Source: Patescibacteria group bacterium (GTDB lineage Bacteria; Patescibacteriota; Minisyncoccia; JAHIHE01). From it: a stretch of DNA of 17,265 nt. Shown piece by piece: positions 6,588-13,282 of this stretch. The DNA lies in assembly GCA_018896765.1 (NCBI GenBank), contig JAHILZ010000059.1:1-17265 (forward strand), read 5' to 3'. Below the pieces are notes generated by a model. It was not told the DNA's origin, did no database searches, and was given only the letters and a program-made list of their open reading frames with translations. The stretch's first letter is position 1. The number at the start of each line of letters is the position of its first letter. The position numbers and the translations under genes are program-made.

Positions 6588-8234
6588 ATGGTTATTAAAA
6601 AAACAAAATCTAAAACAAAAATTAAAACGGCAAACAAAAGCAATCTTTCTTCTCGTCCTCCTATCGTGGTGGTTATCGGGCATGTTGATCATGGAAAAAC
6701 CACTCTTTTGGATTATATTAAAAAAACAAATTTGGCTGCCAAGGAAGTTGGAGGAATTACGCAAAAAATCGGAGCTTACGAAGTGGAAATAGAAAAAGAA
6801 GGCGGAAAAAAAGCGCGCATTACTTTCTTGGACACTCCGGGGCATGAAGCTTTCTCCGGCATGAGAAAACATGGAATAAAAGTGGCGGACATCGCCATCC
6901 TTGTCGTCGCGGCAGACGATGGCGTCCAGCCCCAAACAAAAGAAGCCATAAAATTCGCCCAAGAAGCCTCTCTTCCTATTATCGTCGCTTTAAATAAAAT
7001 CGACCGGCCCCAAGCCGATATCGCCAAAACAAAAAGCCAGCTTTCCGAAGCGGGAGTTCTTACCGAAGACTGGGGAGGGCAAACTCTAAGCGCGGAGATT
7101 TCAGCCAAAAGCGGCCAAGGGGTCCAAGAACTTTTAGAAACTATTCTGCTCTTAACGGAAATGGGTGAAATAAATGCGAATCCCGACGATAGAGCCGCGG
7201 GAATAGTTTTAGAATCGAAAGCTGATCCTAAAAAAGGAATCTTGACGACTTTTTTGGTTAAAAACGGAACATTGAAATTAAGAGATACCGTTGTTTCCGG
7301 CGTATGCATTGGAAAAATAAAAAGAATGGAAAATTTCCTTGGCCAAAGCGTGCAGATTGCCCCTCCTTCAGCCCCGGTAGTGGCAATGGGAATGGAAAAT
7401 ATGCCCCAGCCGGGACAAATATTCAACGCTTTTAAAAATCCAAAGGACGCAAAAAAAGCCGTACTGATCGCTCGCCTCGCTTTGCTCGAGTCAGAGCGAA
7501 CCGAAAAAGAAGAGTTCGCGAAAAACAGCGAACTGATCGCCGAAGAAGAAAAAATGGCAAAAGGAGCTGAGACGGCAGAAATTAAAAAAGAAGAAAAATC
7601 CGCCAAACCTCTTAATATTTTGCTAAAAGCTGACTCCAAGGGAACATTGGAAGCAATTGACTCTATTCTAAGCAGTCTCAATTTCAAAGAAATAAGCTTG
7701 CGCGTAACCAAAAAATCGGTTGGCGATATTAATGAAAACGATGTCCGAGAAGCGAGCATCGCCAGCACGGTAATAATTGGATTCAATTCTCGAGTTCCGT
7801 CATCGGTAAGCGATCTGGCAAAGCAAAAAAAAGTAAAAATAATTACCGGCGCCATTGTTTACAAGCTAATCGAGGAAGTCAAAGCTTTGGCCGCCTCGCT
7901 CTTGCCGCCGAAAATAATTAAAACAACAATTGGAAAACTTCAGGTGATAGCCATTTTTAAAACCAAAAAAGCAACCGGAGACGGCATTGAAATAGTTTTT
8001 GGCGCCAAGGTGCTCGATGGTAAAATAATAAACGGAGCAAACATTGAAATATTCCATAACAAAATTTCTGCCGGCGTCGGCAAAGTGCTAGAATTGCAAT
8101 TCAATAAGGAAGTTTCCAAGGAAGTTTCCAAGCCGAACAATGCCGGCATTCATTATCGCGGAAACGGCAAAGTTGAAATGAATGATATTATCGAGGCCTA
8201 CACGGAAGAAACTATCAAGCAAAAATTGGAGTAA
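6588..8234 (+). CDS. infB: Translation initiation factor IF-2 (short form)
   Basis: IF-2 is the GTPase that brings initiator tRNA to the ribosome and promotes subunit joining. The G domain is complete: GHVDHGKTT (31-39), GGIT (55-58), DTPGH (82-86), NKID (136-139) and SAKSG (172-176). Domains II, III and IV follow, with a Glu/Lys-rich linker around 300-340. The protein is only 548 residues because the long N-terminal extension of most bacterial IF-2 proteins is missing; a basic 20-residue tail precedes the G domain. The last domain ends NDIIEAYTEETIKQKLE, with GIHYRGNGKVEMND in place of the more usual Cys/Gly-rich loop. The ATG at 6588 has no Shine-Dalgarno sequence. It is followed by rbfA and nrnA, a classic order. 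Confidence 0.97.
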   Translation: MVIKKTKSKTKIKTANKSNLSSRPPIVVVIGHVDHGKTTLLDYIKKTNLAAKEVGGITQKIGAYEVEIEKEGGKKARITFLDTPGHEAFSGMRKHGIKVADIAILVVAADDGVQPQTKEAIKFAQEASLPIIVALNKIDRPQADIAKTKSQLSEAGVLTEDWGGQTLSAEISAKSGQGVQELLETILLLTEMGEINANPDDRAAGIVLESKADPKKGILTTFLVKNGTLKLRDTVVSGVCIGKIKRMENFLGQSVQIAPPSAPVVAMGMENMPQPGQIFNAFKNPKDAKKAVLIARLALLESERTEKEEFAKNSELIAEEEKMAKGAETAEIKKEEKSAKPLNILLKADSKGTLEAIDSILSSLNFKEISLRVTKKSVGDINENDVREASIASTVIIGFNSRVPSSVSDLAKQKKVKIITGAIVYKLIEEVKALAASLLPPKIIKTTIGKLQVIAIFKTKKATGDGIEIVFGAKVLDGKIINGANIEIFHNKISAGVGKVLELQFNKEVSKEVSKPNNAGIHYRGNGKVEMNDIIEAYTEETIKQKLE

Positions 8235-8262
8235 ACAGTTAGTCCATAAAGTCCGTCAAGTT

Positions 8263-8326
8263 CATAAAGTCCATAAAGTCTAAAAAATTAGTCAAATTAT
8301 TAACTTTTGACTTTAAGGACTTTATA
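8263..8326. repeat. Inverted repeat between infB and rbfA
   Basis: The arms 8263-8280 and 8309-8326 pair over 18 positions with two mismatches (motif AAAGTCCATAAAGTC). A second pair, TTAGTCAAA (8288-8296) and TTTGACTAA (8331-8339), overlaps the start of rbfA. Similar words (GACTTTACGGA) occur near 5806. It may partly terminate infB transcription or shape the mRNA. Confidence 0.5.
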
Positions 8327-8346
8327 GACTTTTGACTAAAAAAAGC

Positions 8347-8703
8347 ATGACCAGAAGAATAGAAAAAATCAACAAACTTTTAGCCCATGAAGTTTCTAGG
8401 CTTTTTTTGACAGAGATCGATTTTCCGCCGGATGTAATCGTTACCATCGGAAGCATTGACACCTCTCCGGATTTAAAGTATGCTGATGTATTGGTTGCTA
8501 TAATCCCGGACAACAAAACAGGCACCGCCTTGAATATAATCAAAAAAAAGATTTATAAAATACAAAAAACGATCGACCGCCGCCTCCAAATGCGGCCGGT
8601 GCCGAAACTGAGATTTTCTCCCGCCGCCACAGAGCCGAAAAGAATAAGCGAACTTTTCCAAAAAATCAAGGAAGAAAAAAAACCGGAAGAATCAAACGAA
8701 TAG
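8347..8703 (+). CDS. rbfA: Ribosome-binding factor A
   Basis: RbfA helps the late maturation of the 30S subunit and its 16S rRNA 5' end. The product has the family opening MTRRIEKINKLLAHEVSRL, a type II KH-fold core (TEIDFPPDVIVTI, TSPDLKYADVLVAI) and a conserved KLRFSPAATEPKRISEL toward the end. At 118 residues the length is typical. The frame also opens from TTG at 8332, but that would put the start inside a hairpin arm and adds only MTKKS, so the ATG at 8347 is preferred. It lies between infB and nrnA in the usual order, about 110 bases from infB. Confidence 0.93.
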   Translation: MTRRIEKINKLLAHEVSRLFLTEIDFPPDVIVTIGSIDTSPDLKYADVLVAIIPDNKTGTALNIIKKKIYKIQKTIDRRLQMRPVPKLRFSPAATEPKRISELFQKIKEEKKPEESNE

Positions 8704-8738
8704 CGATTCTGCCGCCATAACAAACCAACCGCGCTTAT

Positions 8739-9761
8739 ATGGATTTTCTATCAAAACCTATCCTCACCGCGAAAGACAATTTGCTGTTAGAAAAAATAAA
8801 GCGAAAAATATCCGGTTTCCAAAATTTTAATATTTTCACCCACAAAAATCCGGACGGCGACGCTATCGGCTCAATTCTTGCATTATGCCAAATTCTGGCC
8901 GCGAAAGGCAAAACCGCGAGAACATTTATTTTTGATTCGGCAGACGAACGTTTTTCTTTTTTCCCAAACTTTGAAAAAATAAAAATCGCGAGAAAGCCGG
9001 AACTCCTGGACAATGCTTTGATAATTTACGTTGACTGTTCCAGCCCCGCTCGCACGGGCTTTGAAGAAAATTCTTTCGCCGATAAAGAAGGTATTGCCAT
9101 AGACCATCATTTGGTTAGCGAACAAGAAGACCCTAATGTAATAAAAATCATCAATTCCGCCGCATCTTCAACCGCTGAAGTTATTTTTGACATGGCAACG
9201 CAATTAAATTGGCCAATGGATGTAGAAACTTCAACTTGTCTTTTAGGCGGATTGTTGGCGGACACCGGCTCATTTCAGCACTCAAACACTTCGCCAAAAT
9301 CTTTTCGAATTGTTTCTCTTCTGATTAAAAAAGGCGTAAATCTAAAAAAAACAGCGGAACAATTATTCAAAAAAAGGGAGTTCGACGGCTCTTTAAAAAT
9401 ATGGGGAAAGGTTCTGAGCAGAGTATCCGTGGACGCTCAAACTAAAATGGCTTTTTCTTATGTCTCGCAAGATGATCTTAAAAAATACAATTCCAACGAA
9501 GATGAATTAAGCGGATTAATAAATCTCTTGGCGGGAATACCGGAAAGCAGGTTTTCGCTTCTGTTGATAGAAACTAAATTCGGAAAGGTAAGAGGAAGCA
9601 TGCGCTCGGAGCTTTACAAGGGCGTGGATGTCGCGAAAATCGCCCAAGCTTTCGGCGGAGGCGGCCATAAATTAGCCGCCGGATTTGAAGTGGAAGGAAA
9701 AATCAAAGATAAAGAAAAAGAAATAAAAGAAAAAATCGCGGAAGAACTGTTGAAACAATGA
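8739..9761 (+). CDS. nrnA: DHH/DHHA1 phosphoesterase, NrnA-like
   Basis: NrnA-type enzymes degrade very short RNA (nanoRNA) and often dephosphorylate pAp. The DHH domain shows HKNPDGDAIGS (35-45), Asp99 in YVDCSSPAR, the DHH motif at 122-124 (AIDHH) and GGLLADTGSFQHSN (170-183). The C-terminal DHHA1 domain carries FGGGGHKLAAGF (305-316). All Mn ligands expected for the family are in place. The length of 340 residues is slightly above usual, owing to the N- and C-terminal Lys/Glu-rich ends. It starts 35 bases after rbfA and completes the infB-rbfA-nrnA block. It stops with TGA, which shows that UGA is a stop in this genome. Confidence 0.92.
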   Translation: MDFLSKPILTAKDNLLLEKIKRKISGFQNFNIFTHKNPDGDAIGSILALCQILAAKGKTARTFIFDSADERFSFFPNFEKIKIARKPELLDNALIIYVDCSSPARTGFEENSFADKEGIAIDHHLVSEQEDPNVIKIINSAASSTAEVIFDMATQLNWPMDVETSTCLLGGLLADTGSFQHSNTSPKSFRIVSLLIKKGVNLKKTAEQLFKKREFDGSLKIWGKVLSRVSVDAQTKMAFSYVSQDDLKKYNSNEDELSGLINLLAGIPESRFSLLLIETKFGKVRGSMRSELYKGVDVAKIAQAFGGGGHKLAAGFEVEGKIKDKEKEIKEKIAEELLKQ

Positions 9762-9791
9762 TAATTTATCGCTAATCAATCGCGAATAAAT

Positions 9792-9836
9792 AATTCAAGA
9801 AGCTTCTTCCCGATCAATAACGCATCTTGAATTTTT
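9792..9836 (+). terminator. Terminator after nrnA
   Basis: AATTCAAGA (9792-9800) pairs perfectly with TCTTGAATT (9825-9833), followed by a T-run. It is 30 bases after the nrnA stop. Confidence 0.65.
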
Positions 9837-9870
9837 CAGCAAATAATCCTAAAATAGAAAAGTATTCTTC

Positions 9871-9941
9871 GGCCACGTAGCCAAGTGGTAAGGCGGGAGT
9901 CTGCAAAACTCTTATCGGCAGTTCGATTCTGCCCGTGGCCT
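9871..9941 (+). tRNA. tRNA-Cys (GCA)
   Basis: Acceptor stem GGCCACG/CGTGGCC is closed, with discriminator U. D arm GCC...GGC, anticodon stem GGAGT/ACTCT, anticodon GCA at 9903-9905, T arm GGCAG-TTCGATT-CTGCC. CCA is not encoded. Length is 71 nt. Confidence 0.97.
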
Positions 9942-9991
9942 CAAAAATCATTTTAACATTTTAACAAAATATAAACCCCTTTTAATGAAAC

Positions 9992-10075
9992 GGCTCAGTG
10001 GTGGAATTGGCATACACGCGACACTTAAAATGTCGTGTCCTTACGGACTTGTGGGTTCGACTCCCACCTGAGCCA
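9992..10075 (+). tRNA. tRNA-Leu (UAA)
   Basis: Class II tRNA: acceptor GGCTCAG/CTGAGCC plus discriminator A, anticodon stem CGACA/TGTCG around loop CTTAAAA, anticodon TAA at 10026-10028, long variable arm GTCC-TTAC-GGAC, T arm GTGGG-TTCGACT-CCCAC. CCA is not encoded. Length is 84 nt. Confidence 0.97.
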
Positions 10076-10105
10076 CTAATAATAATTTTTAAAAAAAGCT
10101 TTTTT

Positions 10106-10188
10106 GTCATTGAGAGTCCTGTACTCAAGAAGAAACAATCTCTTTTTTCTGTCATTGTGAGAAGCCCAGCAGGACGGCGCGACGGATA
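10106..10188. repeat. Two REP-like intergenic repeat copies
   Basis: Two adjacent units start GTCATTG (10106 and 10151). The first ends AAACAATCTC; the second contains GAGAAGCCC and GGCGCGACGG. They resemble the widespread bacterial intergenic word family GTCATTGCGAG...GACGAAGCAATCTC. A third copy is at 10908-10980. Directly before them, AAAAAAGCTTTTTT (about 10092-10105) is a perfect palindrome that may end tRNA-Leu transcription. Confidence 0.5.
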
Positions 10189-10253
10189 AACATATTTCGC
10201 GCGTACTTTTGTAAATTAACTTATATTGTGTTATAATTATCGCAGACTGACCA

Positions 10254-10282
10254 TTGACAAAACTTTGGTTATAGCGCACAAT
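10254..10282 (+). promoter_or_regulatory. Possible promoter of the first hicBA pair
   Basis: TTGACA (10254-10259), 17-bp spacer, CACAAT (10277-10282). An alternative is the extended -10 TGTTATAAT at 10229-10237, further upstream. Confidence 0.45.
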
Positions 10283-10314
10283 CGAAAGTCCAATATTATA
10301 ATAATGCAATCTAT

Positions 10315-10665
10315 ATGTCATTCACAAGGTTATACAATTTAATATTTAAGGAAGATATTATTACAGAAGTTTTGATAGCGAATAAAGGCAAATTTCCCGA
10401 TAATATTTCTGTTTCCATCGCGCCATCGCAAGACGGGGGTTATATTGTTAATATTAACGAATTACCGGGTTGCATCACTCAAGCCGAAAACGGCAAAGAA
10501 ATTTTTGAAATGGTTAATGATGCGTTATATGCTTACTTTGAAGTTCCAAAAGATTACCAGCCCTTTATGCCTGTATTTTTTCCTCCCGAAAACGAAAGGA
10601 AGCAATTTAATATTGAAATTCCAAATCAATACTTAAATAAAAATTTAGTTTTTCAAAGAACTTAA
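10315..10665 (+). CDS. hicB: HicB-like antitoxin
   Basis: HicB proteins neutralise the HicA RNase and often repress their own operon. The HicB partial RNase H-like fold is seen in DGGYIVNINELPGC (40-53) followed by ENGKEIFEMVNDAL (58-71). The N-terminal 30 residues are longer than usual, and no helix-turn-helix or ribbon-helix-helix DNA-binding domain is evident in the C-terminal tail (VFFPPENERKQFNIEIPNQY). The stop TAA overlaps the ATG of the next gene by one base, so the two are translationally coupled. Order is antitoxin first, unlike the classical hicAB. The start ATG has no Shine-Dalgarno sequence; a later start would remove part of the first strand. Confidence 0.85.
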   Translation: MSFTRLYNLIFKEDIITEVLIANKGKFPDNISVSIAPSQDGGYIVNINELPGCITQAENGKEIFEMVNDALYAYFEVPKDYQPFMPVFFPPENERKQFNIEIPNQYLNKNLVFQRT

Positions 10666-10898
10666 TGGGTATTTTTTCATTTCCTTGCAAAAGAAAAAAA
10701 CTGATAAACGCTCTTAGAAAACTTGGATTAGTCGTGGAAAACGGTTCGAAACACGATTTGGCAAAATGCGTTCATAATGGCGGTAAAACAACAATTCCAA
10801 GACATAATGAAATCAAGCGAGAAATAGTAAAAAGTATCGCTGATTTTTTATTGGATAAAGAATTTGAAAAAGAGAAATTATTGGATTTATTGAAATAG
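10665..10898 (+). CDS. hicA: HicA-like toxin
   Basis: HicA toxins are small double-stranded-RNA-binding-fold RNases that cut mRNA. Residues 11-50 fit: KKLINALRKLGLVVENGSKH with the catalytic His expected at His30 (GSKHDL), then GGKTTIPRHNEI (39-50). The C-terminal helix pair is EIVKSIADFLLDKEFEKEKL. At 77 residues it is typical. It shares one base with the hicB stop (TAATG) and so depends on translation of its antitoxin. The key His is intact, so the toxin is probably functional. Confidence 0.85.
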   Translation: MGIFSFPCKRKKLINALRKLGLVVENGSKHDLAKCVHNGGKTTIPRHNEIKREIVKSIADFLLDKEFEKEKLLDLLK

Positions 10899-10907
10899 TT
10901 TTTTTCT

Positions 10908-10980
10908 ATCATTGCGCCTTCGATTGCACTCAGGCCATGAGCGAAGTCGAATGGGAGAAGCCGAAGCGACGAAGCAATCT
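10908..10980. repeat. REP-like repeat with an embedded palindrome
   Basis: The outer parts (TCATTGCG at 10909 and GACGAAGCAATCT at the end) match the REP-like copies at 10106 and 10151. Between them lies an imperfect palindrome centred on GGCC, running from TTCGA...CTCAGGCC to ATGAG...GTCGAA. The structure suggests one repeat family inserted in another. Confidence 0.5.
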
Positions 10981-11395
10981 ATAAATAGTTCAAAGTTCAA
11001 AATGCAAAATTCAAAGTTGCGCCTTGTTAAATAGTTGCGAGGCAAATTTAACACGGTAAAGCTAAAAGTTTAAATTTGCTGAATCCTTGCAAGCTTTTAA
11101 TTTTAAATTCGACTTTTAACTTTTCACTTTGAACTTTTAACTTAAGAACGAGATTACTAGCATTGATGACTTTATAAATTGATGTTGCCAAAAAAAAAAG
11201 GGGGGGAGCCGAAGGAAAGCCTGCGGCTTCCGACGGGGTAAAAATTTTTGCCCGCCCTCGCTTTTCCGCCGCCGAATTTCGTATTTCGCTTTGCGAAATG
11301 CGGCGCCTATTTACATTTTTTGATTTTTGGTGTAGCATTGAAGTAATAGAAAGGTAATAGCACTTATATTTTAATTCTACTACCACGATATTAGT
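10981..11395. other. Gene-free spacer: word repeats, A10G7 tract, GC-rich hairpin
   Basis: The first part holds A/T words such as CAAAGTTCAAAAT and, about 110 bases on, the complementary type ACTTTTAACTTTTCACTTTG. At 11190-11206 is a run of ten A and seven G. From 11200 to 11310 the DNA turns GC-rich with a hairpin (GGAAAGCC-TGC-GGCTTCC, around 11213-11230) and ATTTCGC-TTT-GCGAAAT (around 11283-11299). A minus-strand open frame (11048-11386) crosses all of this and is not credible as a gene. Confidence 0.5.
11258..11282 (+). repeat. Left inverted-repeat arm of the XRE cassette
   Basis: The 25-base arm (TCGCTTTTCCGCCGCCGAAT and five more bases) is the reverse complement of 12586-12613, apart from one extra GCC unit there. 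It is strikingly GC-rich against its surroundings. Confidence 0.7.
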
Positions 11396-11593
11396 ATGTC
11401 AAACATAACAAAAACACTTAGAAAACTTAGGGAGGGAAAGAGTTTGTCCCAAGAGAAATTGGCACGATTGGCCGATGTCGCCAATAATACAATTATCAAA
11501 ATTGAAGCTGGAAAAAACCAGAATCCAACGCTTGATACCCTCAAGAAAATTGCGAAAGCTCTTGAAGTTAGCGTTGATGATTTAATAAAATAA
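11396..11593 (+). CDS. XRE/HTH_3 family transcriptional regulator
   Basis: This 65-residue protein is almost nothing but a Cro/C1-type helix-turn-helix. LRKLREGKSLSQEKLARLAD holds helices 1-2, VANNTIIKIEAGKNQNPTLD the recognition helix, and TLKKIAKALEVSVDDLIK the closing helices. Such single-domain regulators repress their own gene or a neighbour. It is 15 bases upstream of the membrane-anchored protein gene, which makes that gene its likely target. It has no recognisable toxin partner. The ATG has no Shine-Dalgarno sequence. Confidence 0.92.
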   Translation: MSNITKTLRKLREGKSLSQEKLARLADVANNTIIKIEAGKNQNPTLDTLKKIAKALEVSVDDLIK

Positions 11594-11601
11594 GTTATAA
11601 T
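11574..11601 (+). promoter_or_regulatory. Possible internal promoter giving a leaderless mRNA
   Basis: TTGATG (11574-11579) inside the XRE gene, 16-bp spacer, TATAAT (11596-11601). Transcription would start about at the ATG at 11609. Confidence 0.4.
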
Positions 11602-11608
11602 TTATTAT

Positions 11609-12544
11609 ATGAACAAAAAATATATATTGTTATCAATAGTTATTTTAACCACTTTTTCACTCTTAATATTGGGTGAGAAAGTTTTGGCAACCGTAGGTGG
11701 CCAAACATATATCTCTGAAATTGCATATAACACTACAAATAGTTCGGTTTATTATTTAGTAAATGATTATAGTGGCAAAGAGTGTCCGCCTGTTATTCAT
11801 TCAATCAATCTTGCCAATAATCAAGATACTCAGATAAAAACATGTGATGAAGTTTTCCAAGAATTCTTCAAAAACTATAGCGAAGAAAATAATCAAAAGT
11901 ACAGACAATTTATTTCTGATTTCTATAAGAACCTGTTTTTTATTGGCAGTGTGAGTTTAAAAAAGAACAACATTAATGTTAGTGTCAGCACTCTTTCAGA
12001 ACGCGTTGAGAATGGCGAAAAATATTGGACTGAATTCCGCGCCATTCTTACTCAAGATAATAAAGAAGTCGCCAAAATAGATTTTCGTGGATGCGATAAA
12101 GAACAACCTCACATTTTTGAGGGGTACAAAATTCCAAATTCCGACGCTATGGCTATTCTTATTTCCAATAAAGGAGATTGCTTTGAGGGTGGATATGTGA
12201 GAGAGACCCTTCATCTTGTCAGAGGCATAAAATATTACGATACAAATATAGTTAGAAGTTTCAAAGAATCGTCAGCAACAGAACCAAATTTAGGAAACAT
12301 GATAGTTTATGCCTCATCAAGAGATGCGACAAACAATAATAATATTGATAATTCTACCAATATCCCAGCGAATCAACCGGAAGTAACACAACCGACTCAA
12401 CAAAATCAGCCAAAAAATTTGGTTACCGTATCAATGATGTTGAGTGGGGTTGTGATACTTGTTGCAGGAATATTATTGGGTTATTTAATTGGGAAGCGAT
12501 CTGCCCGACCTACTGACAAGAACTTTCCTAATCTTAGTCAATAA
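11609..12544 (+). CDS. Unrecognised exported, C-terminally anchored protein
   Basis: I do not recognise the family. The N-terminus is a clear signal peptide or anchor (KKYILLSIVILTTFSLLILG, possible cleavage after VLA at 25-27). The 240-residue outer part has four cysteines (59, 79, 162, 191), enough for two disulfides. An Asn/Pro/Thr/Gln-rich linker (241-269) follows. A second membrane helix (271-295) ends in GKRSARPTDK, giving a positive-inside C-terminus. The likely topology is outside domain, one C-terminal membrane anchor, short cytoplasmic tail. The gene follows the XRE regulator by 15 bases and ends before a strong hairpin terminator. The pair is bracketed by inverted repeats. Possible roles at the cell surface or in signalling are guesses. 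Confidence 0.8.
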   Translation: MNKKYILLSIVILTTFSLLILGEKVLATVGGQTYISEIAYNTTNSSVYYLVNDYSGKECPPVIHSINLANNQDTQIKTCDEVFQEFFKNYSEENNQKYRQFISDFYKNLFFIGSVSLKKNNINVSVSTLSERVENGEKYWTEFRAILTQDNKEVAKIDFRGCDKEQPHIFEGYKIPNSDAMAILISNKGDCFEGGYVRETLHLVRGIKYYDTNIVRSFKESSATEPNLGNMIVYASSRDATNNNNIDNSTNIPANQPEVTQPTQQNQPKNLVTVSMMLSGVVILVAGILLGYLIGKRSARPTDKNFPNLSQ

Positions 12545-12570
12545 TTTTTACCAATTTATTTTTACGGCGC

Positions 12571-12585
12571 GCCAACTTCGTTGGC
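12571..12585. repeat. Perfect hairpin beside the right arm
   Basis: GCCAAC-TTC-GTTGGC immediately precedes the right inverted-repeat arm. Confidence 0.6.
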
Positions 12586-12613
12586 ACGAAATTCGGCGGC
12601 GGCGGAAAAGCGA
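12586..12613 (-). repeat. Right inverted-repeat arm of the XRE cassette
   Basis: Starts ACGAAATTCGG, then CGG repeats, ending GAAAAGCGA. It is the reverse complement of 11258-11282 with one additional CGG. It lies 41 bases after the stop of the membrane-anchored protein gene. Confidence 0.7.
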
Positions 12614-12641
12614 AAGCGCGGCGCAAATAAATATAATTTTA

Positions 12642-12668
12642 AAAAAAGCTTACCATTTAAGCTTTTTT
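12642..12668. terminator. Bidirectional terminator
   Basis: AAAAAAGCTTA (12642-12652) and TAAGCTTTTTT (12658-12668) form a perfect 11-bp stem with a 5-base loop and flanking A and T runs. It can end the plus-strand XRE cassette and the minus-strand AbrB/PIN operon, which converge on it. Confidence 0.8.
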
Positions 12669-12701
12669 ATTTTCTCCCAACTTTTTAAAAATTTATAATT
12701 T

Positions 12702-12818
12702 TTAAAAACGATTTATGAATTCTCGCGGAGTAATAATTGGAATATTTTGAAAAAATTTAAGTTTCAGCAAATGTTTGTCGCCGGAAATAATAACATTAGA
12801 ATCAAGGACGACTTTCAT
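12702..12818 (-). pseudogene. PIN-domain (VapC-like) toxin with the middle deleted
   Basis: The frame encodes only 38 residues but has both ends of a PIN toxin of the COG1569 type. The start MKVVLDSNVIIS carries the first catalytic Asp (Asp6). It runs directly into GDKHLLKLKFF and the family C-terminus IITPREFINRF. About 90 central residues, including most acidic metal ligands, are missing, without a frameshift. ISG could serve both sides of the joint. The ATG overlaps the TGA of the antitoxin gene (ATGA, 12815-12818), the normal TA arrangement. It should be inactive as a nuclease. A functional microprotein that still binds the antitoxin is conceivable but unproven. Confidence 0.8.
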
Positions 12819-13036
12819 TTTTTTACTTTTCGAACGGATAAAATCGCTTTGGCTATGTCTTTCTTGGAGATTCCTCTTGAAAGCGGTTTAATTTTTTGCC
12901 AAGTTGTCCAAAATTCAGGCTCCTGAATTTTTTTGACAATAATCGTATCTTTGGTTTCTCTGATAAAAACTTCCGTATTTTTCCATTCCTTAGGCAAAAC
13001 AATGCTTTGTCCGACAAGTTTAGTTTGGTAATTCAT
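12815..13036 (-). CDS. AbrB/SpoVT-type antitoxin of the broken PIN module
   Basis: The N-terminus is a swapped-hairpin AbrB-like DNA-binding domain: YQTKLVGQSIVLPKEWKNTE (3-22), then VFIRETKDTIIVKKI (23-37). The C-terminal part (WTTWQKIKPLSRGISKKDI) is the usual toxin-binding tail. At 73 residues it is typical. It is translationally coupled with the deleted toxin gene. A near-consensus promoter lies 26-53 bases upstream. Without an active toxin it may persist as a stand-alone repressor or as protection against related toxins. Confidence 0.85.
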   Translation of the reverse strand: MNYQTKLVGQSIVLPKEWKNTEVFIRETKDTIIVKKIQEPEFWTTWQKIKPLSRGISKKDIAKAILSVRKVKK

Positions 13037-13061
13037 AAAATTATTTTTTAATTATATTTTC

Positions 13062-13089
13062 ATTATACTCTTTCTAAGCTCAGTGTCAA
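13062..13089 (-). promoter_or_regulatory. Consensus promoter of the AbrB/PIN operon
   Basis: Minus-strand TTGACA (13084-13089), 16-bp spacer, TATAAT (13062-13067). Leader of about 20 bases. Confidence 0.8.
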
Positions 13090-13236
13090 TTTTTAAAAAA
13101 TCCTATCTCCTTAATCTTTTTCCCGCATTATAACCGGAATAACGCTATTCCACCGCTTCATTTCTACAATTTAGATTGGGTTTCCAGCCACAACGAGATC
13201 CCGCTTAGACTGGACAAATTAACAATACAATAGTTT
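13084..13236. repeat. Duplicated spacer block, copy A
   Basis: It shares TGTCAATTTTT, CCTTAATCTTTT, a nearly 33-base identical core around GGAATA-ACGC-TATTCC (a hairpin, 13137-13152), and AACAATACAATAGT with 15150-15262. About 40 bases (around 13173-13213) are present here and absent in copy B. The block includes the -35 of the AbrB/PIN promoter. Confidence 0.75.
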
Positions 13237-13247
13237 ATAAATAATAA

Positions 13248-13281
13248 AAAAACGGCTTCTTTTCAGGGAGGCTGTTTTTTT
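13248..13281 (+). terminator. Orphan plus-strand terminator
   Basis: AAAAACGGCTTC (13248-13259) pairs with GAGGCTGTTTTT (13268-13279), 12 bp with two G.U pairs when read on the plus strand; on the minus strand these would be A.C. A T-run follows. No plus-strand gene lies upstream. Confidence 0.5.
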
Positions 13282-13282
13282 G

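Noticed and set aside
6776..7855. Long minus-strand open frame (359 codons)
   Set aside because: Shadow of infB, which has all GTPase motifs in the plus frame.
11048..11386. Minus-strand open frame of 112 codons before the XRE gene
   Set aside because: It runs through word repeats, the A10G7 tract and GC-rich hairpins; composition is not protein-like.
8739..13036. Recoded genetic code (UGA=Gly)
   Set aside because: nrnA and the AbrB-type gene end at TGA in the expected place, and TGA is not needed as a sense codon in any gene here.
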